NCBI RefSeq assembly: GCF_000717915.1
Contig: NZ_JOCX01000014.1
Location: 1 to 64,000, forward strand
Direction: 5' to 3'
Length of the DNA stretch: 64,000 bases
Source: Streptomyces sp. NRRL S-244
GTDB taxonomy: Bacteria > Actinomycetota > Actinomycetes > Streptomycetales > Streptomycetaceae
Shown piece after piece: positions 46,795-55,295 of the stretch. Made by a program: the position numbers and the translations under genes. The notes under the pieces were generated by a model. That model saw only the letters and a list, made by a program, of their open reading frames with translations, did not search any database and had not been told where the DNA came from. Numbering within the stretch: position 1 is the stretch's first letter; every line of letters begins with the position of its first letter.

Positions 46795-48201
46795 TCAGGT
46801 CATCCAGCGGTCCGGGCGGGCGTCCGCGCGGGAGGTGCGGGAGCGGGCCGCCTGGGCGTCCAGCAGCCCGGCGGCCCCGGCCGCCGGGCGCAGGCGGGCC
46901 GTGACCGTGCCGTTGGCGCCGGTGTCCACATGGACGTCGGCGAGCCCCTGCACCCGCTGCCACGGGCCCTGCGTGAGCCGGACGCTCTGCACCTTGGCGT
47001 GCGGGACGATCTCCGTACGGCGGCACAGCAGCCCCTTGCGGGCGGCGAACACGTCCGCGGAGACGGCCAGGGCGTACCCCCTCCACCACACCGGGACCAC
47101 CCACCGCGACCCGGCCTTCGGGGACCGGCCGAAGTCGAGGTCGGCCAGGTCCACGCCCGGCAGCACCCGGGCCACGACCGCCTGGGCGGCGGCCCGCGAG
47201 GCCACCGGGACCAGGACCCCGTTCTTCGAGCCGGCCACCGCCAGCTCCACCCGCACCCACTCCCGGCGCCGCCACAGCAGCGGCTCCACGATCCGTACGG
47301 TCTGCACCCGCCCCGGCGGCACGGTCTCGTGGGCCCGGTCCAGCAGCCCGTGGTCCAGGCGCAGCCCGTCGGGGGACTCGGCGACCCGCCAGTCGAACTC
47401 GGTGAGGAAACGGCCCGCCGTACCCGACCAGAGCCCGCCCAGCACGGGCAGCATGGTCCCGATCGTCGCCCAGGGGTTCCCGCTGAACCACCACACGGCG
47501 ACGGGCACGCCCAGCCCGGCGGCCAGCGCCCCCCACGCCGAGAGCGTGAGCAGCAGCGACACCACCAGGTCCCGGGGGCGCACGCGCAGCAGCTCCCGCT
47601 GCGGGGCCTCGCCGAGCAGGGCCGCCTCCGCGGGTGCGAAGCCGGCCGCCCGGGCCAGCAGCTCGGCGCGCAGCAGGGTGGCCTCGCGCTCGTCGAGGAA
47701 GGCGAGCTCGTCCTTGTCCTCGGTGCCGATCACGTCGAGGCGCAGCTTGGCGACGCCGGCGACCCGGGCCAGCAGCGGCCGGGTCACGTCGATCGCCTGG
47801 ATGCGGTCGAGGCGGATGTGCGCGGTGCGCCGGAAGAGCAGTCCGCTGCGGATGCGCAGCTCGGTGTCGGTCACCGCGTAGTGGGTGAACCACCAGCTGA
47901 GGAACCCGTACACGCCGAACACCACGACCAGGCCGGCCAGGGCAAGGGCGCGCAGGGTCACGGAGAGCCCGCTCGCCCACCGCTCGACCTGGTCGGCCTG
48001 CTGGACGACGACGCCGACGGTCGCGGCGATCGGCACCCACGCCCGGCGCAGCGGTGTGAGCAGGTGCAGCCGGCGCTCGACGCCGGGCGCGGCAGCGGAT
48101 TCGGAGGCGGCTTCGGCCTCGGCTTGGGACGCGGCTTGGGGCGCGGCTTGGGGCGCGGCTTGGGCCGCGGCGGCCGGTTCAGCGGCCGATTCGGCTGTCA
48201 C
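46795..48201 (-). CDS. Large PH-domain (YdbT-type) membrane protein
   Basis: 468 residues. An Ala/Gln/Glu-rich repetitive N-terminus (PQAAPQAASQAEAEAASESA) is followed by two membrane hairpins and bacterial PH (DUF304-like) domains: WWFTHYAVTDTELRIRSGLLFRRTAHIRLDRIQAIDV (near 110-145), a second near 290-320, and WRGYALAVSADVFAARKGLLCRRTEIVPHAKVQSVRL near 395-430. This is the YdbT architecture; in Bacillus ydbS/ydbT are linked to membrane stress and bacteriocin resistance. The GTG at 48201 overlaps the stop of the smaller PH gene (GTGA), so the pair is one unit. Confidence 0.88.
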   Translation of the reverse strand: MTAESAAEPAAAAQAAPQAAPQAASQAEAEAASESAAAPGVERRLHLLTPLRRAWVPIAATVGVVVQQADQVERWASGLSVTLRALALAGLVVVFGVYGFLSWWFTHYAVTDTELRIRSGLLFRRTAHIRLDRIQAIDVTRPLLARVAGVAKLRLDVIGTEDKDELAFLDEREATLLRAELLARAAGFAPAEAALLGEAPQRELLRVRPRDLVVSLLLTLSAWGALAAGLGVPVAVWWFSGNPWATIGTMLPVLGGLWSGTAGRFLTEFDWRVAESPDGLRLDHGLLDRAHETVPPGRVQTVRIVEPLLWRRREWVRVELAVAGSKNGVLVPVASRAAAQAVVARVLPGVDLADLDFGRSPKAGSRWVVPVWWRGYALAVSADVFAARKGLLCRRTEIVPHAKVQSVRLTQGPWQRVQGLADVHVDTGANGTVTARLRPAAGAAGLLDAQAARSRTSRADARPDRWMT

Positions 48202-48689
48202 AGGCCCGCCGACCTTGCCTCGCCGAGCTCCGTCAGCCGGTCCCGCAGCCGCTGCGCCTCGTCCGGGACCAGTCCCGGAATCTTGGCGTCCGTGGCCGCG
48301 GCCGCCGTGTGCAGCTGTACGGAGGCCAGCCCGAAGCGCCGCTCCAGCGGCCCCGAGGTCACCTCGACCAGCTGCATGCGCCCGTACGGGACCACGGTCT
48401 GCGCCCGCCACAGCACCCCGCGGCTGATCAGCAGGTCGTCGGCGCGCTCGGCGTACCGCCAGGACCGCCAGTTGCGGCCGAGCAGCACCCAGCCCCAGAC
48501 CAGGGCGACCAGCCAGACCGCGCCCGCGGCCGCCCACGCCGGACCGGCCGTCAACCCCAGCAGCACCGCGGTCCCCGCGGCGAGCGGCACCGCCCAGATC
48601 ACCAGCAGCAGCCGCCGCAGCCGCAGCAGCCCACCCGGAAGCCCCACCCACGCGGGCCGGCCCGTCTCACCCGTCGTCCCCGTTTCCAT
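48198..48689 (-). CDS. Small PH-domain (YdbS-type) membrane protein
   Basis: 163 residues. Two transmembrane helices (about 22-65) and one bacterial PH domain (WRYAERADDLLISRGVLWRAQTVVPYGRMQLVEVTSGPLERRFGLASVQL). It is the YdbS-type partner of the following YdbT-type gene, coupled by a four-base overlap. TACGCT lies 6 bases before the ATG at 48689 (leaderless). It is divergent from the nuoD-like gene with only 31 bases between the start codons. Confidence 0.88.
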   Translation of the reverse strand: METGTTGETGRPAWVGLPGGLLRLRRLLLVIWAVPLAAGTAVLLGLTAGPAWAAAGAVWLVALVWGWVLLGRNWRSWRYAERADDLLISRGVLWRAQTVVPYGRMQLVEVTSGPLERRFGLASVQLHTAAAATDAKIPGLVPDEAQRLRDRLTELGEARSAGL

Positions 48690-48720
48690 GCGCTCAGCGT
48701 AGGGCTGCGACAATGCGGCC
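48690..48720. promoter_or_regulatory. Compact divergent promoter, two leaderless starts 31 bp apart
   Basis: On the minus strand TACGCT (48701-48696) lies 6 bases before the ATG at 48689; on the plus strand GACAAT (48709-48714) lies 6 bases before the ATG at 48721. The -35 region of each promoter must lie inside or beyond the opposite start, so polymerases would compete. Confidence 0.62.
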
Positions 48721-49863
48721 ATGACGGAGACCACGGTCGGCATCGGCGGAGCGGCGGAGAGCACCGACATGGTGCTCAACATCGGACCCCAGCACCCTTC
48801 CACGCACGGCGTGCTGCGCCTGCGCCTCGTCCTGGACGGCGAGCGGATCGTCAGCGCCGAGCCGGTCGTCGGCTACATGCACCGCGGCGCCGAGAAACTC
48901 TTCGAGGCCCGCGACTACCGGCAGATCGTGATGCTCGCGAACCGCCACGACTGGCTGTCCGCGTTCTCCAACGAGCTCGGCGTCGTGATGGCCGTCGAGC
49001 GGATGCTCGGCATGGAGGTCCCCGAGCGGGCCGTGTGGATGCGGACCCTGCTCGCCGAGCTGAACCGGGTGCTGAACCACCTGATGTTCCTCGGGTCGTA
49101 CCCCCTCGAACTGGGTGGAATCACCCCGATCTTCCACGCGTTCCGCGAGCGCGAGGAACTCCAGGCCGTCATGGAGGAGATCTCCGGCGGCCGCATGCAC
49201 TACATGTTCAACCGCGTCGGCGGCCTCAAGGAGGACCTCCCGGCCGGCTGGCTCGGCCGGGCGCGCGCCGCGATCGCCGACGTCCGCACCCGCATGGACG
49301 TGTACGACAAGCTGGTCCACGGCAACGAGATCTTCCGCGGCCGCACGCGGGGGGTGGGCGTGCTCTCCGCCGAGGCGGTGCACGCGTACGGGGTCTCCGG
49401 CCCGATCGCCCGCGCCTCCGGCGTCGACTTCGACCTGCGCCGCGACGAGCCGTACCTGGCGTACGGGGAGCTCCAGGACGTCCTGAAGGTGGTCACCCGC
49501 ACCGAGGGCGACTGCCTGGCCCGCTTCGAGTGCCTGCTGGACCAGACGCACAACGCGCTCGACCTGGCCGTGGCCTGCCTGGACCGGATGGCCGAGCTGC
49601 CGCCCGGGCCGATCAACCAGCGCCTCCCGAAGGTGCTGAAGGCGCCCGAGGGGGCCACGTACGCCTGGACCGAGAACCCCCTCGGCATCAACGGCTACTA
49701 CCTCGTCTCCAAGGGCGAGAAGACCCCGTACCGGCTGAAGCTGCGCTCCGCCTCGTACAACAACATCCAGGCGCTGGCGGTGCTGCTGCCGGGGCAGCTG
49801 GTCGCGGACATGGTGGCGATCCTGGGCTCGCTGTTCTTTGTCGTGGGCGACATCGACAAGTGA
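48721..49863 (+). CDS. Orphan NuoD-like 49-kDa subunit of NADH dehydrogenase
   Basis: 380 residues, slightly shorter than standard NuoD. Conserved quinone-site and hydrogenase-like stretches: [15 protein letters not shown] (20-34), [72 protein letters not shown] and the C-terminal [23 protein letters not shown]. No other nuo gene is in the window, so it is a second copy (nuoD2 type) separate from the main nuo operon. The Arg in HGVLR, the residue methylated in mitochondrial NDUFS2, is present. Confidence 0.9.
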   Translation: MTETTVGIGGAAESTDMVLNIGPQHPSTHGVLRLRLVLDGERIVSAEPVVGYMHRGAEKLFEARDYRQIVMLANRHDWLSAFSNELGVVMAVERMLGMEVPERAVWMRTLLAELNRVLNHLMFLGSYPLELGGITPIFHAFREREELQAVMEEISGGRMHYMFNRVGGLKEDLPAGWLGRARAAIADVRTRMDVYDKLVHGNEIFRGRTRGVGVLSAEAVHAYGVSGPIARASGVDFDLRRDEPYLAYGELQDVLKVVTRTEGDCLARFECLLDQTHNALDLAVACLDRMAELPPGPINQRLPKVLKAPEGATYAWTENPLGINGYYLVSKGEKTPYRLKLRSASYNNIQALAVLLPGQLVADMVAILGSLFFVVGDIDK

Positions 49864-49865
49864 TA

Positions 49866-49887
49866 AGTCGCGGGAACTCCCGCGACT
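49866..49887 (+). terminator. Terminator of the nuoD-like gene
   Basis: A perfect 9-bp stem AGTCGCGGG (49866-49874) with CCCGCGACT (49879-49887), loop AACT, begins right after the stop codon. Confidence 0.75.
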
Positions 49888-49917
49888 GCGCGGGCGTTTC
49901 CTGCTTAGGGTGCGGCC

Positions 49918-50763
49918 ATGACCCCTGGCGTGTACGACGGCTACCTGCGCCGGCTCGGCTTCGCGCGGCCGCCCCGGCCCACCGCGCAGGCGCTGTTCGC
50001 GCTCCAGCGCGCCCACGTCGAGCGCATACCGTACGAGAACCTCGGCATCCAGCTCGGCCGGCCGCCCGGCATCGACCCCGAGCTGTCCGTGCGCCGCATC
50101 GCGGCCGGGCGCGGCGGGTACTGCTTCCACCTCAACGGCGCCTTCGCGCTGCTCCTGGAGGGCCTCGGCTTCGCGGTGACCCGGCACCTGGCGGGCGTCC
50201 TCGGCCCGGCGGACCGCGAGAGCCGCGAGGTCAACGGCGACCACCTCGCGCTGACGGTCCGGGTCGACGGCGAGGAGTACTTCGTCGACACCGGGCTCGG
50301 CGACGGCCCGTACGAGCCGCTGCCGCTGCGCGCCGGAACGCACCGGCAGGGGGAGTTCACGTACGGGCTGGACCCGCTGGACGGGGACCGGCCCGGCTGG
50401 AGGTACGTCTACGACGCGGGCCCCTTCCCGGTGGTCAACATGCTGTCGGCGCCGGCGACGACCGCCGACTTCGAGGCCACGCACGTCCGGCTGTCGACCG
50501 CGCCGGACTCGGGCTTCGTACGGACCTTCGCGCTGCTGCGGCGCGACGCCCACGGCATCGACGCGCTGCGGGGCCGGGTGCTGAGCCGGACCGAACCGGC
50601 GAAGGGGACGACCGAGCGGGTCCTGGACACCCCGGGCGAGTTCTGGGCGGTGGTGGGCGGCCTCTTCGAGCGGAAGCTCGACGACCTGAGCCCGGCGGAC
50701 CGGAAGGCCCTGTGGGACCGCGTCTGCGCGGCCCACCAGACGTGGCTGGCCGCCCGGGGCTGA
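49918..50763 (+). CDS. nat: Arylamine N-acetyltransferase
   Basis: 281 residues. Catalytic triad: Cys in GRGGYCFHLNG (near 69), His in NGDHLALTV (near 107), Asp in YFVDTGLGDGPY (near 122); IPYENLGIQLG is the N-terminal signature. NATs acetylate arylamines or hydrazines with acetyl-CoA; some Streptomyces relatives act as amide synthases in ansamycin clusters, but there is no such cluster here. TAGGGT lies 6 bases before the ATG at 49918 (leaderless). Confidence 0.93.
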   Translation: MTPGVYDGYLRRLGFARPPRPTAQALFALQRAHVERIPYENLGIQLGRPPGIDPELSVRRIAAGRGGYCFHLNGAFALLLEGLGFAVTRHLAGVLGPADRESREVNGDHLALTVRVDGEEYFVDTGLGDGPYEPLPLRAGTHRQGEFTYGLDPLDGDRPGWRYVYDAGPFPVVNMLSAPATTADFEATHVRLSTAPDSGFVRTFALLRRDAHGIDALRGRVLSRTEPAKGTTERVLDTPGEFWAVVGGLFERKLDDLSPADRKALWDRVCAAHQTWLAARG

Positions 50764-50791
50764 TGTCGGTACGGGGGTGCAGACTTGGGGC

Positions 50792-51007
50792 ATGTCCCAC
50801 TCCCCCCGACGGGCCTGCCCCGCATGCGGGCGCGACTGTGCCGTGACCGCCGGCCGGATCGCCCGCCACGACCCTCCCGCCGGCCGCGCCCGCGCCGACC
50901 TGATCTCCTGCCCCGGCTCCCGGGCCCGCGTGGTGCTCGGCGCCTCGGCCCCCACCCTGGACGGCTTCGCCCTCCCGCCCCTCCCGGGCCAACTCCCGCT
51001 GTTCTGA
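50792..51007 (+). CDS. Small zinc-ribbon-like protein (71 aa)
   Basis: 71 residues. An N-terminal ACPACGRDC supplies three Cys, followed by a fourth Cys in LISCPGS near residue 39, a possible zinc site; the rest is Pro/Leu-rich. The ATG at 50792 has CAGACT 6 bases upstream, a weak leaderless signature. Function unknown. Confidence 0.65.
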   Translation: MSHSPRRACPACGRDCAVTAGRIARHDPPAGRARADLISCPGSRARVVLGASAPTLDGFALPPLPGQLPLF

Positions 51008-51095
51008 GCGCGGGACCGGCCTGAGTACGCCGGGCCCGGCGATCTGAGTACCCGCGCGGATCCCCCGTACCGTCGGCCCCGGACAGGATGGCGGC

Positions 51096-51452
51096 ATGTT
51101 CCGGAACCCGCAGTCCGCGCTCCCCGCCCTTGCCGCCGTCCCCGCCGCCGAGCCGGAGGCCGACGCCGCCTCCCGGCGCGTCCGCCGGCACGCGGGGATC
51201 GCCGCCCTGCTGTTCCTGCCCGCGCTGGTGGCCGCGAAGGTCTTCCTGCTGTCCACGGAAGAGGGCACCCGCTGCCTGATGACGGGCCGCTGCCGGCCGT
51301 TCCCCGGGGTGTTCTTCCTGGTGCTGCTCGCCGCGGTCGTGGCGTCCTACGTGGTGGTGTGGGCCGCGCCCCGCAGGTTCCGCAAGGGCGCGCTCACGGT
51401 GCAGCTGGCCCTGGAGGCCCTGGCCGTGCTCACGGTCCTGGCCTACCCCTGA
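51096..51452 (+). CDS. Small three-helix membrane protein, unknown function
   Basis: 118 residues. A polar Ala/Glu-rich start is followed by hydrophobic segments at about 34-52, 70-90 and 98-117, with two Cys in the loop TRCLMTGRCRPF that could form a disulphide. CAGGAT lies 6 bases before the ATG at 51096. No family is recognised. Three GAGCCCCCT-type repeats follow the stop codon. Confidence 0.65.
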   Translation: MFRNPQSALPALAAVPAAEPEADAASRRVRRHAGIAALLFLPALVAAKVFLLSTEEGTRCLMTGRCRPFPGVFFLVLLAAVVASYVVVWAAPRRFRKGALTVQLALEALAVLTVLAYP

Positions 51453-51503
51453 GCCCCCTGAGCCCCCTGAGCCCGTGGCCCGGCGGCCCGTCCCGCGGAC
51501 CGG

Positions 51504-52535
51504 CTACGAGATCGCGGTGCGGAGGCGGACCACGTCGATCGGCTCCGTCTCGTCGTGCGCCGTCAGGTCGATGACCTGGCCCACCGCCCGCTGTTCGGGG
51601 GTGGGCTGCTTGAAGCCCTGGTCCTTGACCGGCTGCTCGGCGGCGGCGAGGTCCGCCTGGGCCGACTCCGCCTTGTGGACCGCGAGGGCCTCCGCGCCGA
51701 CCACGTCGGCCAAGTCCTCGTTCTGGACCGATTCGATCACCGCACGGGCCTGGGCCGCGGTCTTGGTGCCGAAGAAGTCGAAGCCGCCCTCGACCCGGGA
51801 CGCCGAGCGGCGCGCGGCCGAGTACGGGGCCACCGCCGCGGCCGGCCGGCGCGCCGGGAGCGCGCCCGTACGGGCCTGCCCGGTCTCCAGCGCCATCGGC
51901 TCGGCGCCCTTGGCATCCAGCATCTTCGGCCGGGCCGGCTTCGCCTCCGCCTTGCGGACGAGGGCCGCCATGGCGGCATTGGCCCGGGCGTACCCGACGC
52001 TGGTGGGCGCGCCGCTCGACGTCCGCTCCTCGGTCACCGGCGGGAGCTCCTTCGGAGCCGCCGGGGACTCCGGGGCGGCCGAGGCCTCGATGGCGAGCAG
52101 CCGGCGGCCCTCCAGGGCGCTGGCCCGCTCGGTCTCGGCGGTCGCGTACCGCCGCAGCAGCGCCGCGTGCTCTCCGCGCAGCCCCGCGAGTTCGACCCGC
52201 TTGGCCCGCAGCTTCGCGTCCAGCTTGGCGCGCAGCGTCCGGGCCTCTTCGAGGTCGGACTCGAGTTCGGCTATCCGCTCCTCGGTCTTCCACTCGTCCT
52301 TGACCCGCTCGCGCGCGAGTTCGGCCACGCGGCGCCCGGCCGCACGGTCCCAGGCGCGCATGACGACGGCGCCGGAGACTCCCGCCGCCGCCGAGAGGGC
52401 CACGAGCAGGCGCAGGGGCAACGGTTCCGCGAGCAGCCAGGCCGCGGCCGCACTGGCGACGGAGACTCCGGCCACGGTCGTCGGCGTGAGCAGCCGGTGC
52501 AGGGGTTCGGGATTGCGGTGGCGTCCACGGGGCAT
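51504..52535 (-). CDS. Membrane-anchored coiled-coil protein, unknown function
   Basis: 343 residues. Two hydrophobic helices (about 16-35 and 42-60) are followed by a predicted coiled coil (about 70-140: RVAELARERVKDEWKTEERIAELESDLEEARTLRAKLDAKLRAK) and a long low-complexity Ala/Pro region ending VVRLRTAIS. This looks like a cytoskeletal or membrane-scaffold type protein of Streptomyces; no enzyme motif. TAAATT lies exactly 7 bases before the ATG at 52535, an unusually A/T-rich leaderless promoter. Confidence 0.78.
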   Translation of the reverse strand: MPRGRHRNPEPLHRLLTPTTVAGVSVASAAAAWLLAEPLPLRLLVALSAAAGVSGAVVMRAWDRAAGRRVAELARERVKDEWKTEERIAELESDLEEARTLRAKLDAKLRAKRVELAGLRGEHAALLRRYATAETERASALEGRRLLAIEASAAPESPAAPKELPPVTEERTSSGAPTSVGYARANAAMAALVRKAEAKPARPKMLDAKGAEPMALETGQARTGALPARRPAAAVAPYSAARRSASRVEGGFDFFGTKTAAQARAVIESVQNEDLADVVGAEALAVHKAESAQADLAAAEQPVKDQGFKQPTPEQRAVGQVIDLTAHDETEPIDVVRLRTAIS

Positions 52536-52636
52536 GGCCTGAAATTTACAGGGCGTGGAGGTCGAGTGGGGTAACTGCCCGGCAATCTGTGGCCGGGCAG
52601 TTACCCGTCATTTCTCCACCAAACCCGTAGCTACTC

Positions 52637-53629
52637 CTACTTCGTGAGGCCCTTCGCCTTCAGATAGGCCTTCGCGGCGTCCGCCGGCTTCTCGCGCTGG
52701 GCGTCCACCTGCCGGTTCAACTCGACGAGGTCGGCGGTCGTGAGGACCTTGGTCAGCTTGTCGAGGGCGGCCGCGATCTCCGGGGATCCCGCGTCCTTGG
52801 CGTTGACCACCGGCAGGACGTTGTCGGCGTTCTGGAGCTTCTTGTCGTCCTCCAGCAGGACCAGGCCGAAGCTGTCGAGGGTGGCGTCCGTGGTCGTGGT
52901 GAGGGCCAGCTGGTCCACACCGTCCTTGACCGCCTGCTTGGCCTGCGGGGTGCCGACGCCCTTCGGGTCAATACCGGAAACGTCGATTCCGTACGCCTTC
53001 TTCAACCCGGGCGCGCAGAAGGGCCGTACGGCGCATTCGTCGCCCGCCGCGATCTTCACCTTCAGCCCCGACTTACCAAGATCGGAAAGGGTCTTCAGGT
53101 TGTTCTTCTGGGCGAATTCCTTCGACACCGCGAACGCGTTCTGGTCGACCGCCGGGCCCGCCGGCAGCGCCTTCAGGCCGAGCGGGGCCGCGAGCTTCTC
53201 CAGCCCCGCGACCGTCGCCGCCACCTCGCTCGACGCGACCGGCTTCTCCTCCGGCGCCTTCGGCCCGTTCACCTTGGCGTTGAGGAACTCGGCGAGGGTG
53301 GCCGCGTACTCCGGGACGACGTCGATCTCGCCCTTCTCCAGCGAGGGCTCGTACAGCTCGCGGTTGTTGACCGTGGTGATCGACGTGCTGTAGCCCGCGT
53401 CCTTGAGTACCTGCGCGTACAGCTCCGCCAGCACGTTGGACTCGGTGAACCCGGCCGCGCCGATGACGACCTTGCCCTTGGCGGAGCCGGAACCGGAGTC
53501 CGAGGGGGCGGAGGCGCCCGATCCGGTGTCCTTGCTCTTCTCCAGGCTGTCGCCGCCGCACGCGGCGAGGGAGGCGGTCAGGGCCGCCGCCCCCAGTACG
53601 GCGCCGAGGACGCGCGTGGACTTGCTCAT
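52637..53629 (-). CDS. Glycine betaine/choline-type ABC substrate-binding lipoprotein
   Basis: 330 residues. Lipoprotein signal with lipobox LAAC, Cys24, a Ser/Gly linker, then an OpuAC/OsmX-like type II binding fold (VVIGAAGFTESNVLAELYAQVLKDAGY near 54-80; EIDVVPEYAATLAEFLN near 102; TTTTDATLDSF near 243). It captures quaternary amines such as glycine betaine or choline outside the membrane. GGAGGAG lies 6 bases before the ATG at 53629. Order on the minus strand: permease, permease, this gene; the ATPase is divergent. Confidence 0.92.
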   Translation of the reverse strand: MSKSTRVLGAVLGAAALTASLAACGGDSLEKSKDTGSGASAPSDSGSGSAKGKVVIGAAGFTESNVLAELYAQVLKDAGYSTSITTVNNRELYEPSLEKGEIDVVPEYAATLAEFLNAKVNGPKAPEEKPVASSEVAATVAGLEKLAAPLGLKALPAGPAVDQNAFAVSKEFAQKNNLKTLSDLGKSGLKVKIAAGDECAVRPFCAPGLKKAYGIDVSGIDPKGVGTPQAKQAVKDGVDQLALTTTTDATLDSFGLVLLEDDKKLQNADNVLPVVNAKDAGSPEIAAALDKLTKVLTTADLVELNRQVDAQREKPADAAKAYLKAKGLTK

Positions 53630-53724
53630 CTTGTGCTCCTCCAGGGGAGTGGGAACGACCAGCGAACGGGAGGGTGGGGCGGACGGACGGGTGCGGGGCG
53701 GACGACGGGTGCGGGGCGGACGGG

Positions 53725-54390
53725 TCAGCGCGCCGCCGGGCGCGGGAAGAGCCGGTCCGCCGCCACCAGGGCGCCCTCGACCAGCAGGGCCAGCGCCGCC
53801 ACCAGCAGCGCCCCCGCGAAGACTTGCGGCGTGTTGTACGTGTTGAAGCCGGCGGTGATGATCCGGCCGAGCCCGCCCTGGCCGACCATCGCCGCGATCG
53901 TGGCCGTGGCGATCACCTGGACGGCGCCCGAGCGCAGCCCGGTCATCACCAGCTCGCGCGCGAGCGGCAGCTCCACCCGCCAGAACAGCTGTCCCCCGGA
54001 CATGCCCATGCCCCGGGCGGCCTCCACCACCGCGCGGTCCACCTCGCGCACGCCGACGTACGCATTGGTCAGCAGCGGCGGCAGGGCGAAGAGCACGAGC
54101 GCCGCGATGGTGGGCAGATAGCCCGCGCTGCGCAGCGGCGAGACCATGAACAGGGCCAGCACCGCGAAGACGGGGACGGCCCGCCCGATGTTGGAGATGT
54201 TGACGGCGAGCGCCCCGCCCTTGCCGATGTGGCCGAGCCACAGGCCGATCGGGAGGGCCACCGCGCAGGCGATGGCGAGGGAGATCCCGCTGACGTAGAC
54301 GTGCTCGCCGAGCCGGTTCCACACCCCGTTCTCCCCGGACCAGTTGGCTCCATTCGCCAGCCAGTCCCAGGCCTCCCCGAGCACGCCCAT
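53725..54390 (-). CDS. Osmoprotectant ABC transporter permease (second)
   Basis: 221 residues, about five to six transmembrane helices. The cytoplasmic EAA-type loop is VVEAARGMGMSGGQLFWRVELPLA (about 120-143), followed by the typical GQGGLGRIITAGFNTY. It starts 4 bases after the stop of the first permease gene, so the two are coupled. It belongs to the OpuBB/OpuBD (YehY/YehW-like) family. Confidence 0.92.
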   Translation of the reverse strand: MGVLGEAWDWLANGANWSGENGVWNRLGEHVYVSGISLAIACAVALPIGLWLGHIGKGGALAVNISNIGRAVPVFAVLALFMVSPLRSAGYLPTIAALVLFALPPLLTNAYVGVREVDRAVVEAARGMGMSGGQLFWRVELPLARELVMTGLRSGAVQVIATATIAAMVGQGGLGRIITAGFNTYNTPQVFAGALLVAALALLVEGALVAADRLFPRPAAR

Positions 54391-54394
54391 CGCC

Positions 54395-55141
54395 TCAGGC
54401 CCCCTTCGTCGGAGCCGGCGCGGCAGCCGGCGTCATCGTCGGCGTCGCCGCGCGCCTCGTCCGCCGCGGCGCGCGCGTCGCCCGCGTCCACGGCGTGAGC
54501 AACCGCTGTACGCCGAGCAGCAGCAGGTCCGCCACCAGGGCGAGCAGGACGCACAGCACGGAGGCCGTGAGCACCTGGGCCTTGAAGGAGCTGTTGACCG
54601 CCGGGGCGATGAGGTTGCCGAGGCCGCCCTTGCCGACGATGGAGCCGACGGTGGTCAGCGCCACCGTGGACACCGTGGCGATCCGCACCCCGGCGAGCAG
54701 CGCGGGCAGCGCCAGCGGCAGTTCGACCTGCCACAGCAGCCGCGCCGGCCCGTACCCCATCCCGCGCGCGGCCTCCCGCACCTCCTCGGGGACGGCTTCC
54801 AGGCCGGCCATCGCATTGCGGACCAGGATGGTCAGCGAGTACAGCACCAGCCCGGTCACCACGAGTGAGGCCGACAGCCCGAACAGCGGCAGCAGCAGGG
54901 AGAACATGGCGAGCGAGGGGACCGTGTAGAGCAGGGTGGTCAGGCCCAGCACGGGCGCGGCCCAGTGCCGGCCGCGGCGGGCCAGCAGGGCCAGCGGGAG
55001 GGACACGGCGAGGCCGATAAGCACCGACACACCCGTGATCCAGACATGTTGGACCGTGGCGTCGGTGAGCTCCTGGGAGCGGGACGTGACGTAGTCCCAG
55101 CAGATCCAGTCGTTCGCCACCAGGCAGTTCTGCCCGGCCAT
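54395..55141 (-). CDS. Osmoprotectant ABC transporter permease (first)
   Basis: 248 residues; about five transmembrane helices, EAA loop EEVREAARGMGYGPARLLWQVELPLA, GKGGLGNLIAPAVNSSF. The C-terminus has an Arg/Ala/Pro-rich tail. It begins with MAGQNCLVANDWICWDYVTSRSQELT, an extracytoplasmic segment usual for this family. The ATG at 55141 has GGGGGTGAGG just upstream; an in-frame GTG at 55159 is an alternative. It heads the permease-permease-binding protein operon, served by the TTGACC promoter at 55166-55194. Confidence 0.92.
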   Translation of the reverse strand: MAGQNCLVANDWICWDYVTSRSQELTDATVQHVWITGVSVLIGLAVSLPLALLARRGRHWAAPVLGLTTLLYTVPSLAMFSLLLPLFGLSASLVVTGLVLYSLTILVRNAMAGLEAVPEEVREAARGMGYGPARLLWQVELPLALPALLAGVRIATVSTVALTTVGSIVGKGGLGNLIAPAVNSSFKAQVLTASVLCVLLALVADLLLLGVQRLLTPWTRATRAPRRTRRAATPTMTPAAAPAPTKGA

Positions 55142-55165
55142 GCCCTCACCCCCTGCCACCGTTTA

Positions 55166-55194
55166 CGTACACCCGTCCGAATGGGCACGGTCAA
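55166..55194 (-). promoter_or_regulatory. Promoter of the osmoprotectant permease operon
   Basis: On the minus strand TTGACC (55194-55189) is followed after 17 bases by TGTACG (55171-55166), a good vegetative-type -35/-10 pair about 25 bases before the permease start. Confidence 0.55.
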
Positions 55195-55295
55195 CAGCGA
55201 CCATAACCCCCGCCGCCGACAATGGCCGGAAACCTTCGCACCGGGGTAATACTCCCGTCACAAACAACCCGCGGCGTGTGGGGGAGGATGGGCAG

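Noticed and set aside
49918..50763. Arylamine N-acetyltransferase as an ansamycin amide synthase (biosynthetic cluster marker)
   Set aside because: No polyketide or AHBA genes nearby; the gene sits among housekeeping genes with a normal catalytic triad.
51445..51475. Three GAGCCCCCT-type repeats after the small membrane protein gene
   Set aside because: Very short, low-complexity GC-rich repeats with no stem or context; not worth a separate feature.
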